A stretch of DNA of 64,000 nt from Thioalkalicoccus limnaeus. GTDB lineage: Bacteria > Pseudomonadota > Gammaproteobacteria > Chromatiales > Chromatiaceae. Positions 52,340 to 63,266 of this stretch are shown here, in pieces. The first letter of the stretch is position 1. Each line of letters starts with the position of its first letter. Under the pieces are notes generated by a model. The model worked only from the letters and a program-made list of their open reading frames with translations. It did not search any database and was not told where the DNA came from. The stretch is from contig NZ_JBDKXB010000013.1 in NCBI RefSeq assembly GCF_041197575.1, positions 1 through 64,000 of the forward strand, read 5' to 3'. A program made the translations under genes and the position numbers.

Positions 52340-52490
52340 AGCCCATGACCACGGCAACCCAAACCCTTGACCCGGAACGCCTGCGCAAGCTCGACGCTTG
52401 GTGACGCGCGGCGAATTTTCTCTCGGTCGGACAGATTTATTTCTACGACAATCCGCTGCTGAAAGAGCCGCTTGCGCTGTTGCACATGCA
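52340..52490 (+). pseudogene. xfp: broken copy of the phosphoketolase gene start
   Basis: From ATG 52345 the sequence matches the first 48 or so codons of the phosphoketolase at 34107 (MTTATQTLDPERLRKLDAW here), including the bases just before the ATG. Codon 20 is TGA where the intact gene has TGG. The likeness ends near 52490. Confidence 0.88.
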
Positions 52491-52648
52491 TGCGGCTCTG
52501 CGGGACGAGGTTGAGCTTCGGCAGAAGCGCTGAGCCGCTGGTCACCCGGTATTCGTGGTTCGGCGCGAACCGCGACGCCCCCCAACGACCTTGACAGGAG
52601 GGGCGTACGATGGATAGATGACCGGACATCCGTCAGAGGAGCCTGACC

Positions 52649-55711
<3,063 letters not shown>

Positions 55712-55833
55712 TGAGTCGCTTGGCTTGGGAAGGGTCGAAATGCGGCGTCACATCAACCGACAACCGATCGCGACGCCCGAGGCGACCACGCCGCCGCCCG
55801 GCCTAGCACCCAGAGTCAGGCCAGGACCGGCGA

Positions 55834-56589
55834 TCAGGATGGCTCGCCACATCCGGGACCGCCCCGATGGAAGACCAGACTCGGCTGACCGCAAGGAGCC
55901 GGCAATCGGACCCGGGTCAGGCAGGCATGAGGGACCTCGAGCATCAGCAGACGGTTGGCCGGCATACCGAGCACGGCCCCGAGCAGAATCCGGATGATGC
56001 CACCATGGGTAATCACCAGGAGGCGAGTGAACGCCAGGTCCTGAAGCCGCCGCCAGGCATCCAGCGCACGGACCTCGAGGGCCGAGAAGGGCTCGGCGCC
56101 TGGCGGCGTGTAAGCGACCGGATCGGACCAGAATCGGGTGAGGTCGGCCAGCGGGATCTCCGCGGCGGTGCGCCCCTCCCACTCGCCGAAATCGCGCTCG
56201 CCCAACTCGGGCCAGACCTCCAGCGGCCGATCGAGCCGATAGGCCAAGTGCTCGGCGAAGGCGGCGCAGCGACGTGCCGGGGAGGTCACGAGCCGATCCC
56301 AGGTCCGGCCCGCGACCGCCGCCTGCATCTGAGCGACCCCGGTCTCGGTCAATCGATCGTCGAGCGCGCCGCGAAATCGCGCCCCACCCAGTGTCTCGCC
56401 GTGACGGAGCAGATCGATGAAGCGATCCTCGGCACGCGCCGCCAGGTTCGGCGCGCGCGCGCCGAGGGTGGAAGAGGTCTCAGCGAACACGATCGATCCC
56501 GAAAAGTGGCCATGGTAACAGGACCGCGGGTCGGGCGAGGGCGGTGAACGCTTTTCTTGCTGCCGGTCAATGCCATCGATCGGATCCAT
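55834..56589 (-). CDS. histidine phosphatase family protein (CobC-like)
   Basis: A phosphoglycerate-mutase-fold phosphatase. The catalytic LLRHGET is at about residues 60-66, SPARRCAAFAEHLA and ELGERDFGEWEGR in the middle, and the second histidine in VITHGGIIRILLG. The ERDFGEWEG spelling suits alpha-ribazole phosphatases (cobalamin synthesis), but no cob genes flank it. The ATG 56589 has no ribosome site, and the first 50 residues are unlike the family. The real start is probably 80-150 bases downstream at a non-ATG codon. Confidence 0.8.
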   Translation of the reverse strand: MDPIDGIDRQQEKRSPPSPDPRSCYHGHFSGSIVFAETSSTLGARAPNLAARAEDRFIDLLRHGETLGGARFRGALDDRLTETGVAQMQAAVAGRTWDRLVTSPARRCAAFAEHLAYRLDRPLEVWPELGERDFGEWEGRTAAEIPLADLTRFWSDPVAYTPPGAEPFSALEVRALDAWRRLQDLAFTRLLVITHGGIIRILLGAVLGMPANRLLMLEVPHACLTRVRLPAPCGQPSLVFHRGGPGCGEPS

Positions 56590-56627
56590 AGGGAAAATGA
56601 AAAGTCTTTTTGCCCATGAGGATCGCG

Positions 56628-58256
56628 ATGAACCAAGCTACGAGGCTTTTGTTGAGCGGCGACGAGGCGGTCGCGCTGGCGGCGCTGACGGCCGGCGTGC
56701 GGCTCGGAACCGGTTACCCAGGCACCCCATCGACGGAGATCCTGGAATACCTGGACCAGATCGGCGGTCGCGCCCAATGGGCGCCGAATGAGAAGGTCGC
56801 CCTCGAGGTGGGTCTGGGCTCCGCCTTCGCCGGCGCCAGAACGCTGGTCACGATGAAACACGTCGGCCTCAATGTCGCGGCCGATGTGCTGTTCACGGCC
56901 GCCTACACCGATGTCCCCGGCGGACTCGTCATCGTCTCCGCCGACGACCCCGGCATGGCCTCCAGCCAGAACGAACAGGACAACCGCCATTACGCGCGGG
57001 CCGCCGGCGTCCCGATGCTCGAACCCGCCGATTCGCAAGAAGCCTACGACATGACGCTGGCCGCCTTCGATCTCGCCGAACGCTGGCAGATCCCGGTGTT
57101 GCTGCGTTTGACGACCCGCATCTGCCACTCCAAGACCGTCGTCGCGACCCGCTCGCCCGCCCCGCCGCCGGCCGAACCGCATTTCGTCCGCGACATCCCG
57201 GCCCGCGTCATGATCCCGGCCTATGCCAAGCCGGCACATCGGCGCTTGCGCGACAAGCTCACGGCGATCGCGGCCTGGAACGAGGAGCAGGGTCCCAACC
57301 GCGTCTACCCGGGCGACAGGTCGCTCGGCATCATCGCCTCGGGCGTGTCCGTCGCCCATGCGCGGGAGGCCGCGCCGCAGGCTAGCTTGCTGGCGCTAGG
57401 GCTCACCTACCCGCTCCCGTTGCAGCGGATCGCCGCGTTCGCGGCCAGCGTCGAACGGTGCCTGGTCATCGAGGAAGGTGACCCGGTCCTCGTCAACGAA
57501 CTGCGTGCGGCCGGGATCGCCGTCGAGGGCAAAGCCGAGATGTACCGCTTCGGCGAGCTGACGGTTCCGCGCGTGCGACGCGTCCTGGCCGGCGACGAGA
57601 GCCCGGAACCGGTACCGCCACGCGGCAAACCGCCGGAACTCTGCCCTGGCTGTTCGCACCGCCCGGTCTTCGAGATCCTGTCGCGACTCGGCTGTATCGT
57701 CTCCGGCGACATCGGCTGCTACACACTCGGCGTGCTGCCACCGTTTCAGGCCATGGATACCTGCGTCTGCATGGGTGCAGCCATCGGCGTCGGACTCGGG
57801 CTGCGTCATGTGCTGCCAGAGGCCGAGGCGCGTCGCGTGGTCAGTGTCATCGGCGACTCGACCTTCGTTCATTCGGGCCTGACGGGCCTCGCCGAGATGG
57901 TCTACAACCCGCCGTCGACCGGCCACCTGGTCCTGATCCTCGACAACGGCACCACCGCGATGACCGGGCGGCAAGAGCACCCGGGCACCGGTCGCACCCT
58001 GAACCACGAGCCGACCGGCAAGATCGATTTCGCTGCGCTGGCCCGCGCGATGGGGATTCCTCGGGTGCATGAGGTCGATCCGATGGCCGATGACGCGGCC
58101 TTCGCCGAGTTGATCTCGAGCCTGCTCGCCGGCAACGAGCTGGCGCTGGTCGTGGCCCGGCGCCCCTGTGTGCTGGCTGCACCGCATATCCGGCTTTACG
58201 AACAGGCCGCCGCCGAAACACACGCCAACCGCTGCGCCGCCGCGCCGACCGAGTAA
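56628..58256 (+). CDS. iorA: indolepyruvate ferredoxin oxidoreductase alpha subunit (IorA-like)
   Basis: A 542-residue ThDP enzyme subunit that decarboxylates aryl-pyruvates to aryl-acetyl-CoA. The N-terminal pyrimidine domain (LLSGDEAVALAALTAGVRLGTGYPGTPSTE in family spacing) is followed by SADDPGMASSQNEQDNR. Then come a linker domain and the C-terminal ThDP domain with LCPGCSHRPVFE, SGDIGCYTLG and VIGDSTFVHSGLTGL. The double [4Fe-4S] ferredoxin tail that usually ends IorA (about 60-100 residues with CxxCxxCxxxC) is absent. ATG 56628 has GAGG 8-9 bases upstream. iorB follows after 12 bases. Confidence 0.9.
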   Translation: MNQATRLLLSGDEAVALAALTAGVRLGTGYPGTPSTEILEYLDQIGGRAQWAPNEKVALEVGLGSAFAGARTLVTMKHVGLNVAADVLFTAAYTDVPGGLVIVSADDPGMASSQNEQDNRHYARAAGVPMLEPADSQEAYDMTLAAFDLAERWQIPVLLRLTTRICHSKTVVATRSPAPPPAEPHFVRDIPARVMIPAYAKPAHRRLRDKLTAIAAWNEEQGPNRVYPGDRSLGIIASGVSVAHAREAAPQASLLALGLTYPLPLQRIAAFAASVERCLVIEEGDPVLVNELRAAGIAVEGKAEMYRFGELTVPRVRRVLAGDESPEPVPPRGKPPELCPGCSHRPVFEILSRLGCIVSGDIGCYTLGVLPPFQAMDTCVCMGAAIGVGLGLRHVLPEAEARRVVSVIGDSTFVHSGLTGLAEMVYNPPSTGHLVLILDNGTTAMTGRQEHPGTGRTLNHEPTGKIDFAALARAMGIPRVHEVDPMADDAAFAELISSLLAGNELALVVARRPCVLAAPHIRLYEQAAAETHANRCAAAPTE

Positions 58257-58268
58257 GGAGCGACAGAG

Positions 58269-58778
58269 ATGAATAAAGTCACCAATGTGGTGATCGCCGG
58301 CCTGGGCGGACAAGGCGTCGTCACCTTCTCGGACATGCTGGCGATGGCGGCCTTCAACGCCGGACACGATGTCAAGCAGAGCGAGCTGCACGGCATGAGC
58401 CAGCGCGGCGGGTCGGTCAGTAGCGACGTGCGCTTCGGCCCCACTGTGTTGAGCCCGATGGTGCCGGCCGGCGAGGCGGATTATCTGGTCGTGCTCGAAT
58501 CCACCCAGGTCGAGGTCAATCGCGGCCTGCTCAAACCCGATGGATGCCTGCTGACGCCGGAGTTGATCCCCGAGGGGGCGCTGCGCAACAAGAAGAGCCT
58601 CAATGTCGCGATGCTCGGCGCCCTGTCGGCGGTCCTCGAAATCCCCGAGCCAGTGTGGCTCGATGCGGTCCACGCGAAGCTCGCCGCGAAGCTCCACAAG
58701 GTCAATGACCAGGCCTTCGCGCTTGGCCGCGAGGCTGGTGCCGCTCTGAGCCGCCCAACCCCAAGCGCGGAGGACTAG
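58269..58778 (+). CDS. iorB: indolepyruvate oxidoreductase beta subunit
   Basis: A 169-residue gamma-domain subunit of the 2-oxoacid oxidoreductase family. NVVIAGLGGQGVVTFSDMLA is the CoA-binding start, followed by VKQSELHGMSQRGGSVSSDVRFG. The length is typical for single-domain IorB. It forms the enzyme with IorA and probably passes electrons to a separate ferredoxin. AAGGAG lies 9 bases before the ATG. paaK starts 5 bases after its stop. Confidence 0.93.
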   Translation: MNKVTNVVIAGLGGQGVVTFSDMLAMAAFNAGHDVKQSELHGMSQRGGSVSSDVRFGPTVLSPMVPAGEADYLVVLESTQVEVNRGLLKPDGCLLTPELIPEGALRNKKSLNVAMLGALSAVLEIPEPVWLDAVHAKLAAKLHKVNDQAFALGREAGAALSRPTPSAED

Positions 58779-58783
58779 ACCCG

Positions 58784-60118
58784 ATGCCGATCGAACGCTG
58801 GAACGACACCGAGGGAGGCCTGCATCCGGCCAGCGCCCACGACTACCTGCCGACCACGAAGCTCCAGGAGGTGCAACGGCGACGGCTGCGGGCCGTCGTG
58901 GACCGGGCCTACCAGCATGTCGCGCTGATTCGCGAACGCATGGATGCACGCGGCGTGAAGCCTGACGATATCCACGACCTCAGCGACACGGCCAAGCTCC
59001 CCTTCACGACGAAGGCCGACCTGCGCGACACCTATCCATTCGGCCTGTTCGCGAGCCCGATGAGCGAGATCGTGCGGCTGCATGCATCGTCGGGGACCAC
59101 CGGCAAACCGATCGTCGTCGCCTATACCAACGAGGACCTGTCGGTCTGGGCCGAGGTCATGACCCGCACCTTCGCCGCCTGCGGGCTGCACCGCGGCGAC
59201 GTCGTCCAGAACGCCTTCGGCTACGGGCTCTTCACCGGCGGCCTCGGCGCCCATTACGGCGCCGAAGCGCTCGGCGCGACCGTGGTGCCCATCTCCGGCG
59301 GCAACACCGAACGCCAGATCATGGTCATGAAGGACTTCGGCGTCACCGCGGTCTGCGCGACGCCGAGCTACTTCACGCACCTGATCGAGCGGGCCAACGA
59401 GGTCGGCGTCGATCTGCGTGAACTGCCGCTGCGCGTTGGGGTCTTCGGGGCCGAACCCTGGAGCGACGCGATGCGCGAGCGGATCGAGATCGACAGCGGC
59501 ATCAAGGCCTACGACATCTATGGGCTGTCGGAGATCATCGGACCCGGCGTCGCGAGCGAGTGCTCGGTCCAGCAGGGTCTGCACGTCTTCGAGGACCACT
59601 TCTATCCGGAGATCATCGACCCGGACACCGGCGAGACCCTGCCCGACGGCGCCGAGGGCGAACTGGTCCTGACGACCTTGAGCAAGCGGGCGATGCCGAT
59701 CATCCGCTATCGCACGCGCGACATCACCCGCCTGATAACCGAGCCCTGCCCCTGCGGTCGCACGTTGCGGCGGATTCGCCGCATCGGCCGGCGCAGCGAC
59801 GACATGTTCATCATCCGCGGCGTCAATGTCTACCCATCACAGGTCGAGGCGGCGCTGCTCAAGGTCGAGGGCACGCTACCCCACTACCAGATCATCCTGA
59901 CCCGCGAGCAAGGGCTCGATCAGATGGCCGTCGAGGTCGAGGTGACCCCCGAGGTCTTCAGCGACAAGATCGGCGCGCTGGAAAAGGTGCGCATGAGTCT
60001 GGCGCAAGCGATCGAACATATCCTCGGCATCCGGGTCGCGTTGCGCCTCGTTGAACCCCGCAGCATCGCGCGTAGCGAAGGCAAGGCCAAACGGGTCATC
60101 GACCGGCGGACGATCTGA
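58784..60118 (+). CDS. paaK: phenylacetate-CoA ligase
   Basis: A 444-residue AMP-forming CoA ligase that activates phenylacetate (or indoleacetate). The P-loop is LHASSGTTGKPIVV at about 102-115. YGLSEIIGPGVASEC and the RTRDITRLITEPCPCGRTLRR block follow, then the C-terminal swivel domain with DDMFIIRGVNVYPSQVE. It has normal PaaK length. It follows iorAB closely, so the unit likely handles breakdown of aromatic amino acids through aryl-pyruvates and aryl-acetates. Ring-opening paa genes are not in the window. Confidence 0.95.
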   Translation: MPIERWNDTEGGLHPASAHDYLPTTKLQEVQRRRLRAVVDRAYQHVALIRERMDARGVKPDDIHDLSDTAKLPFTTKADLRDTYPFGLFASPMSEIVRLHASSGTTGKPIVVAYTNEDLSVWAEVMTRTFAACGLHRGDVVQNAFGYGLFTGGLGAHYGAEALGATVVPISGGNTERQIMVMKDFGVTAVCATPSYFTHLIERANEVGVDLRELPLRVGVFGAEPWSDAMRERIEIDSGIKAYDIYGLSEIIGPGVASECSVQQGLHVFEDHFYPEIIDPDTGETLPDGAEGELVLTTLSKRAMPIIRYRTRDITRLITEPCPCGRTLRRIRRIGRRSDDMFIIRGVNVYPSQVEAALLKVEGTLPHYQIILTREQGLDQMAVEVEVTPEVFSDKIGALEKVRMSLAQAIEHILGIRVALRLVEPRSIARSEGKAKRVIDRRTI

Positions 60119-60137
60119 GACCCTTGGCATCGGTCGT

Positions 60138-60157
60138 CGGACCCGTTCGAGGGTCCG
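60138..60157. terminator. bidirectional hairpin between paaK and tlpA
   Basis: CGGACCC, a 6-base loop and GGGTCCG, between the paaK stop (60118) and the stop of the minus-strand thioredoxin gene. No long T-run on either side. Confidence 0.5.
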
Positions 60158-60709
60158 TCACCGCGCGGCCTGCTCCATGCCCGCCGGGGTCTTCAGTGCC
60201 CGAACTCGGTCGAGCAGCCGCGGATCATCCCACTCGCGCTCACCGACCGCTTCATAGATCAGGCGCCCCTCCCCGTCGAGGACGAAGGTGGTTGGCAGGC
60301 CGCGCATCGGCCACAGCGGCGCGACCCGGGTCTCGCGATCGAGCGGCAGCGGGAAGGTCACCGGATACCGCTCCAGGAAGGCGCGTACGGCGTCCGCGTC
60401 TTCGCCGACGTTGATCGCGACCAAGCCGATACCCTCGTCTTCGATCGTTTCCCATGCCCGTTGCAGCGCGGGCATCTCGGCACGACAAGGCGCGCACCAG
60501 GTCGCCCAGAAGTTGACGATCAGCGGCGCGCCCCGATAATCGGCGAGACGATGAAGGCGGTCGTCGGCATCGGTCAACGCGAACTCAGGTGCCGGCGGCT
60601 GCCCCGCCACCTCGGTCAGCTGTGGCTCCGCGGCCAGCACAGCAAAGGAGGCGGCCAGCGTGAACCAGCCGCCGACCCCAAGACCCACCAGGCCATTCCG
60701 TTTCATCAT
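60158..60709 (-). CDS. TlpA/ResA-like thiol-disulfide oxidoreductase
   Basis: A 183-residue periplasmic thioredoxin-fold protein. It has a signal peptide or anchor at about 1-27, then the conserved FWATWCAPCRAEMPAL with Cys72 and Cys75, a central VAINVGED segment and the cis-Pro loop GLPTTFVLDGEG. Such proteins reduce apocytochrome c or other exported thiols. The neighbour is pdxH, divergently placed, which gives no functional hint. Start ATG 60709 or the next codon 60706. Confidence 0.92.
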   Translation of the reverse strand: MMKRNGLVGLGVGGWFTLAASFAVLAAEPQLTEVAGQPPAPEFALTDADDRLHRLADYRGAPLIVNFWATWCAPCRAEMPALQRAWETIEDEGIGLVAINVGEDADAVRAFLERYPVTFPLPLDRETRVAPLWPMRGLPTTFVLDGEGRLIYEAVGEREWDDPRLLDRVRALKTPAGMEQAAR

Positions 60710-60837
60710 CGAACTGCTCTAGGCTGTGTTGACACGACCTCGCAGATGAGGCCGAGAGAGCGGGTTGCCAACCCGTTGCCCGGGCATCGAGCAGCCCACA
60801 GACCCTCAGCGGGCACCCAGACCACAGGAACCAGCAC

Positions 60838-61476
60838 ATGAACCCAGAGGATTTCCGTGTCGCGGCAATGCAGCGTGGTCTGTCACGCGAGGATCTGAAT
60901 CAGAACCCGGTCATGCAGTTCGAGGACTGGTACCAGGCCACGATCGAGACCGGCCTGCCTGAACCGAACGCAATGACCCTTGCGACCGTCGACCGCAACG
61001 GCCAGCCCTGGGCGCGGACTGTGCTGCTGAAGCTGTACGACGACCGGGGCTTCGTCTTCTTCACGAATTACGACAGCGCCAAGGCCGAGCAGATCGGGGG
61101 CAATCCGCGCGTGGCACTGCTTTTCCCGTGGGTCGCACTGGGTCGCCAGATCCAGATCACTGGTATGGCCGAGCGGATCCCAACCGCCGAATCGCTGCGC
61201 TATTTCCTGACGCGCCCGCGCGGCAGCCAGATCGGGGCCTGGGCCTCGCAACAGAGCAAGGTCATCCAATCTCGCGCGCTACTCGACATCAAGGTCGCCG
61301 AGATCCAGCAGCGCTTCGCGGCGGGCCAGGTTCCGCTGCCGGCGTTCTGGGGCGGGCTGCGGGTCGCACCGGAGACGATCGAGTTCTGGCAGGCGCGTCC
61401 GAACCGCCTGCATGATCGCTTCCGCTACCAGCGCGACGCGCACGGGGTCTGGTCGGTTCAACGGCTCGCGCCATGA
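60838..61476 (+). CDS. pdxH: pyridoxamine 5'-phosphate oxidase
   Basis: A 212-residue FMN enzyme that oxidises pyridoxine/pyridoxamine 5'-phosphate to pyridoxal 5'-phosphate. Family blocks: PNAMTLATVDRNGQPWARTVLLK, GFVFFTNYDSAKAEQI, SRALL-linked GAWASQQSKVIQSR, the PLPAFWGGLRVAP segment and the C-terminal WSVQRLAP. Length is standard. The preceding bases have no strong Shine-Dalgarno, but AGGAACC lies about 10 bases upstream. Confidence 0.96.
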   Translation: MNPEDFRVAAMQRGLSREDLNQNPVMQFEDWYQATIETGLPEPNAMTLATVDRNGQPWARTVLLKLYDDRGFVFFTNYDSAKAEQIGGNPRVALLFPWVALGRQIQITGMAERIPTAESLRYFLTRPRGSQIGAWASQQSKVIQSRALLDIKVAEIQQRFAAGQVPLPAFWGGLRVAPETIEFWQARPNRLHDRFRYQRDAHGVWSVQRLAP

Positions 61477-61522
61477 GGCCGGCGGTCCGGGCGCGGACCA
61501 CATCGACCGCGATCGACCGCTG

Positions 61523-63085
61523 TCAAGCAACCGAGTCGGCGGCTCGCTCACTGGCCAGAGAACGGTGCAACAGGATGTTCAACAAGCGCATGGTCGCATT
61601 GATCGCCGCGAAGACCTGGTTGGCATGGACGCCGCGGGTCTTGATGTCGCGCCCATCGAACCGCCAGGTGATGGTGCATTCGGTCAAGGCGTCGGTCCGC
61701 CCGCCCTTGGGGATGCGGATCTCGAAGTCGACCAGCGGCGGCAACGCCAGGCCACGCGGCTTCAGGATCTTGGCCAGCGCATTGTTGAAGGCATCGAAAC
61801 CGCCGTTGCCGCTGCCAGCCGCCACGCAATGGTCATCGCCAAGCCGCACCCGCAGACTCGCGGTCGACTCGAGACTCAGGCTGCTCGAGACGGTGCACGC
61901 CAGCAGTTCGGCATGATCATAGTCCTTGCTCTCGAGGACCTCGGCGATGATGAAGGGTAGATCCTCGGTCGTGATCGCCTTCTTCGAATCGCCCAGCTCG
62001 ATGATCCGTTTGAGGACCTTGCGCTGATTCTCCTCCGACAGGCTGATATCGAGCCATTCGAGGTTCTTCAGCAGCGAGGCTTTGCCCGACAACTTGCCCA
62101 AGGCGTACTTGCGCTGCCGGGCGAACCGCTCCGGGCTCAAGCGCGTATGGTAGAGCAGGCCTTTCTTGTCCCCGTCGGCATGGATGCCGGCCGTTTGCGT
62201 GAAGACATCGGCACCGACCACCGGCGCATTGTCGGCGACCCGCTTGCCCGAAAAATACTCGACCAGTTCGCTAGCACGCGCGAGGTGCGACTCCTCGACA
62301 CCGAGATCGACACCCAATTGGTCACGCAGATTCACGACGACCTCGGCCAGCGACGCATTGCCGGCCCGCTCTCCGAGGCAGTTCACGGTGCAGTGAACCG
62401 CCGCCGCGCCGGCCTGCACCGCCGCCAGGATATTGGCCGTGGCCAGGCCATAGTCATTGTGCGGATGGAAATCGAAACACAGCCCGGGAAAACGACCGAT
62501 CATGTCGGCGAGGGCGCCGCGGACCTGATCCGGCGTCATGACGCCCAGGGTATCCGGCAGCATGAAATGACCGACCCCGGCATCGGCGAGTTTTTCTAGA
62601 AAACCGTAGACGTAGACGGGGTTGTCCCGGTAGCCGTTCGACCAGTCCTCGAGGTAGAGATTGACCGCCAGGCCTTGAGCCTGGGCCAGGCCGATCGCGT
62701 CTCGCACATCTCGGACATGTTCATCGAGGGTCTTGCCCAGTTGCCCAACGCAGTGTTTTTCGCTGCCCTTGGCCAGCAGATTGATCACCCGCCCGTTGGC
62801 CTCGCGAATCCAGTCGATGCTGCGTCCGCGATCGATGAACCCGAGCACCTCGACCCGATCGGCCAAGCCGACCCCGGCCGCCCACTCGACGATGGCCGCT
62901 ACGGCCTCCTGCTCGCCCGGCGAGACCCGCGCCGAGGCGACCTCGATACGATCGACCCGCACCGCCTCGAGCAGGATCCGCGCAATGCTGGTCTTCTCCT
63001 CGGCGGAAAAGGACACGCCCTGGGTTTGCTCGCCGTCGCGCAGCGTGGTGTCGAGGATCTGGATGTAGCGATTCGGTGTGGTCAT
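61523..63085 (-). CDS. citramalate/2-isopropylmalate synthase-like protein
   Basis: A 520-residue acyl-CoA condensing enzyme of the LeuA/CimA/NifV superfamily. The TIM barrel (about 8-275) has ILDTTLRDGEQTQGVSF at the start and the metal-binding FDFHPHNDYGLA near 210. NCLGERAGNASL follows. Linker helices and a C-terminal LeuA-type regulatory domain (about 390-510) complete it. The GFIDRGRSIDWI...VINLLAKGS spelling fits a subgroup distinct from enterobacterial LeuA. Standing next to threonine synthase, citramalate synthase (isoleucine route) and isopropylmalate synthase (leucine route) are both possible. Confidence 0.85.
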   Translation of the reverse strand: MTTPNRYIQILDTTLRDGEQTQGVSFSAEEKTSIARILLEAVRVDRIEVASARVSPGEQEAVAAIVEWAAGVGLADRVEVLGFIDRGRSIDWIREANGRVINLLAKGSEKHCVGQLGKTLDEHVRDVRDAIGLAQAQGLAVNLYLEDWSNGYRDNPVYVYGFLEKLADAGVGHFMLPDTLGVMTPDQVRGALADMIGRFPGLCFDFHPHNDYGLATANILAAVQAGAAAVHCTVNCLGERAGNASLAEVVVNLRDQLGVDLGVEESHLARASELVEYFSGKRVADNAPVVGADVFTQTAGIHADGDKKGLLYHTRLSPERFARQRKYALGKLSGKASLLKNLEWLDISLSEENQRKVLKRIIELGDSKKAITTEDLPFIIAEVLESKDYDHAELLACTVSSSLSLESTASLRVRLGDDHCVAAGSGNGGFDAFNNALAKILKPRGLALPPLVDFEIRIPKGGRTDALTECTITWRFDGRDIKTRGVHANQVFAAINATMRLLNILLHRSLASERAADSVA

Positions 63086-63266
63086 GGCGCCGCCTTAAGG
63101 GCCCTCGCTCAGTGAGTGTTCCTCCCGTCGATCGCAGGGAGGCGAACAGAAAACAGATCACCCGCTCGGTAGCGATCCGCGCGCGCCGCGCGCTCATTGG
63201 CGCCGGGCCTTTCCTGGCGCCCTTCAGCCCCGTGGCTTCATCCTCATGGCTTACGAGGCTCGCGCG

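Noticed and set aside
57396..58949. Minus-strand 517-codon frame opposite iorA/iorB
   Set aside because: Shadow of genes with clear ThDP and CoA-binding motifs.
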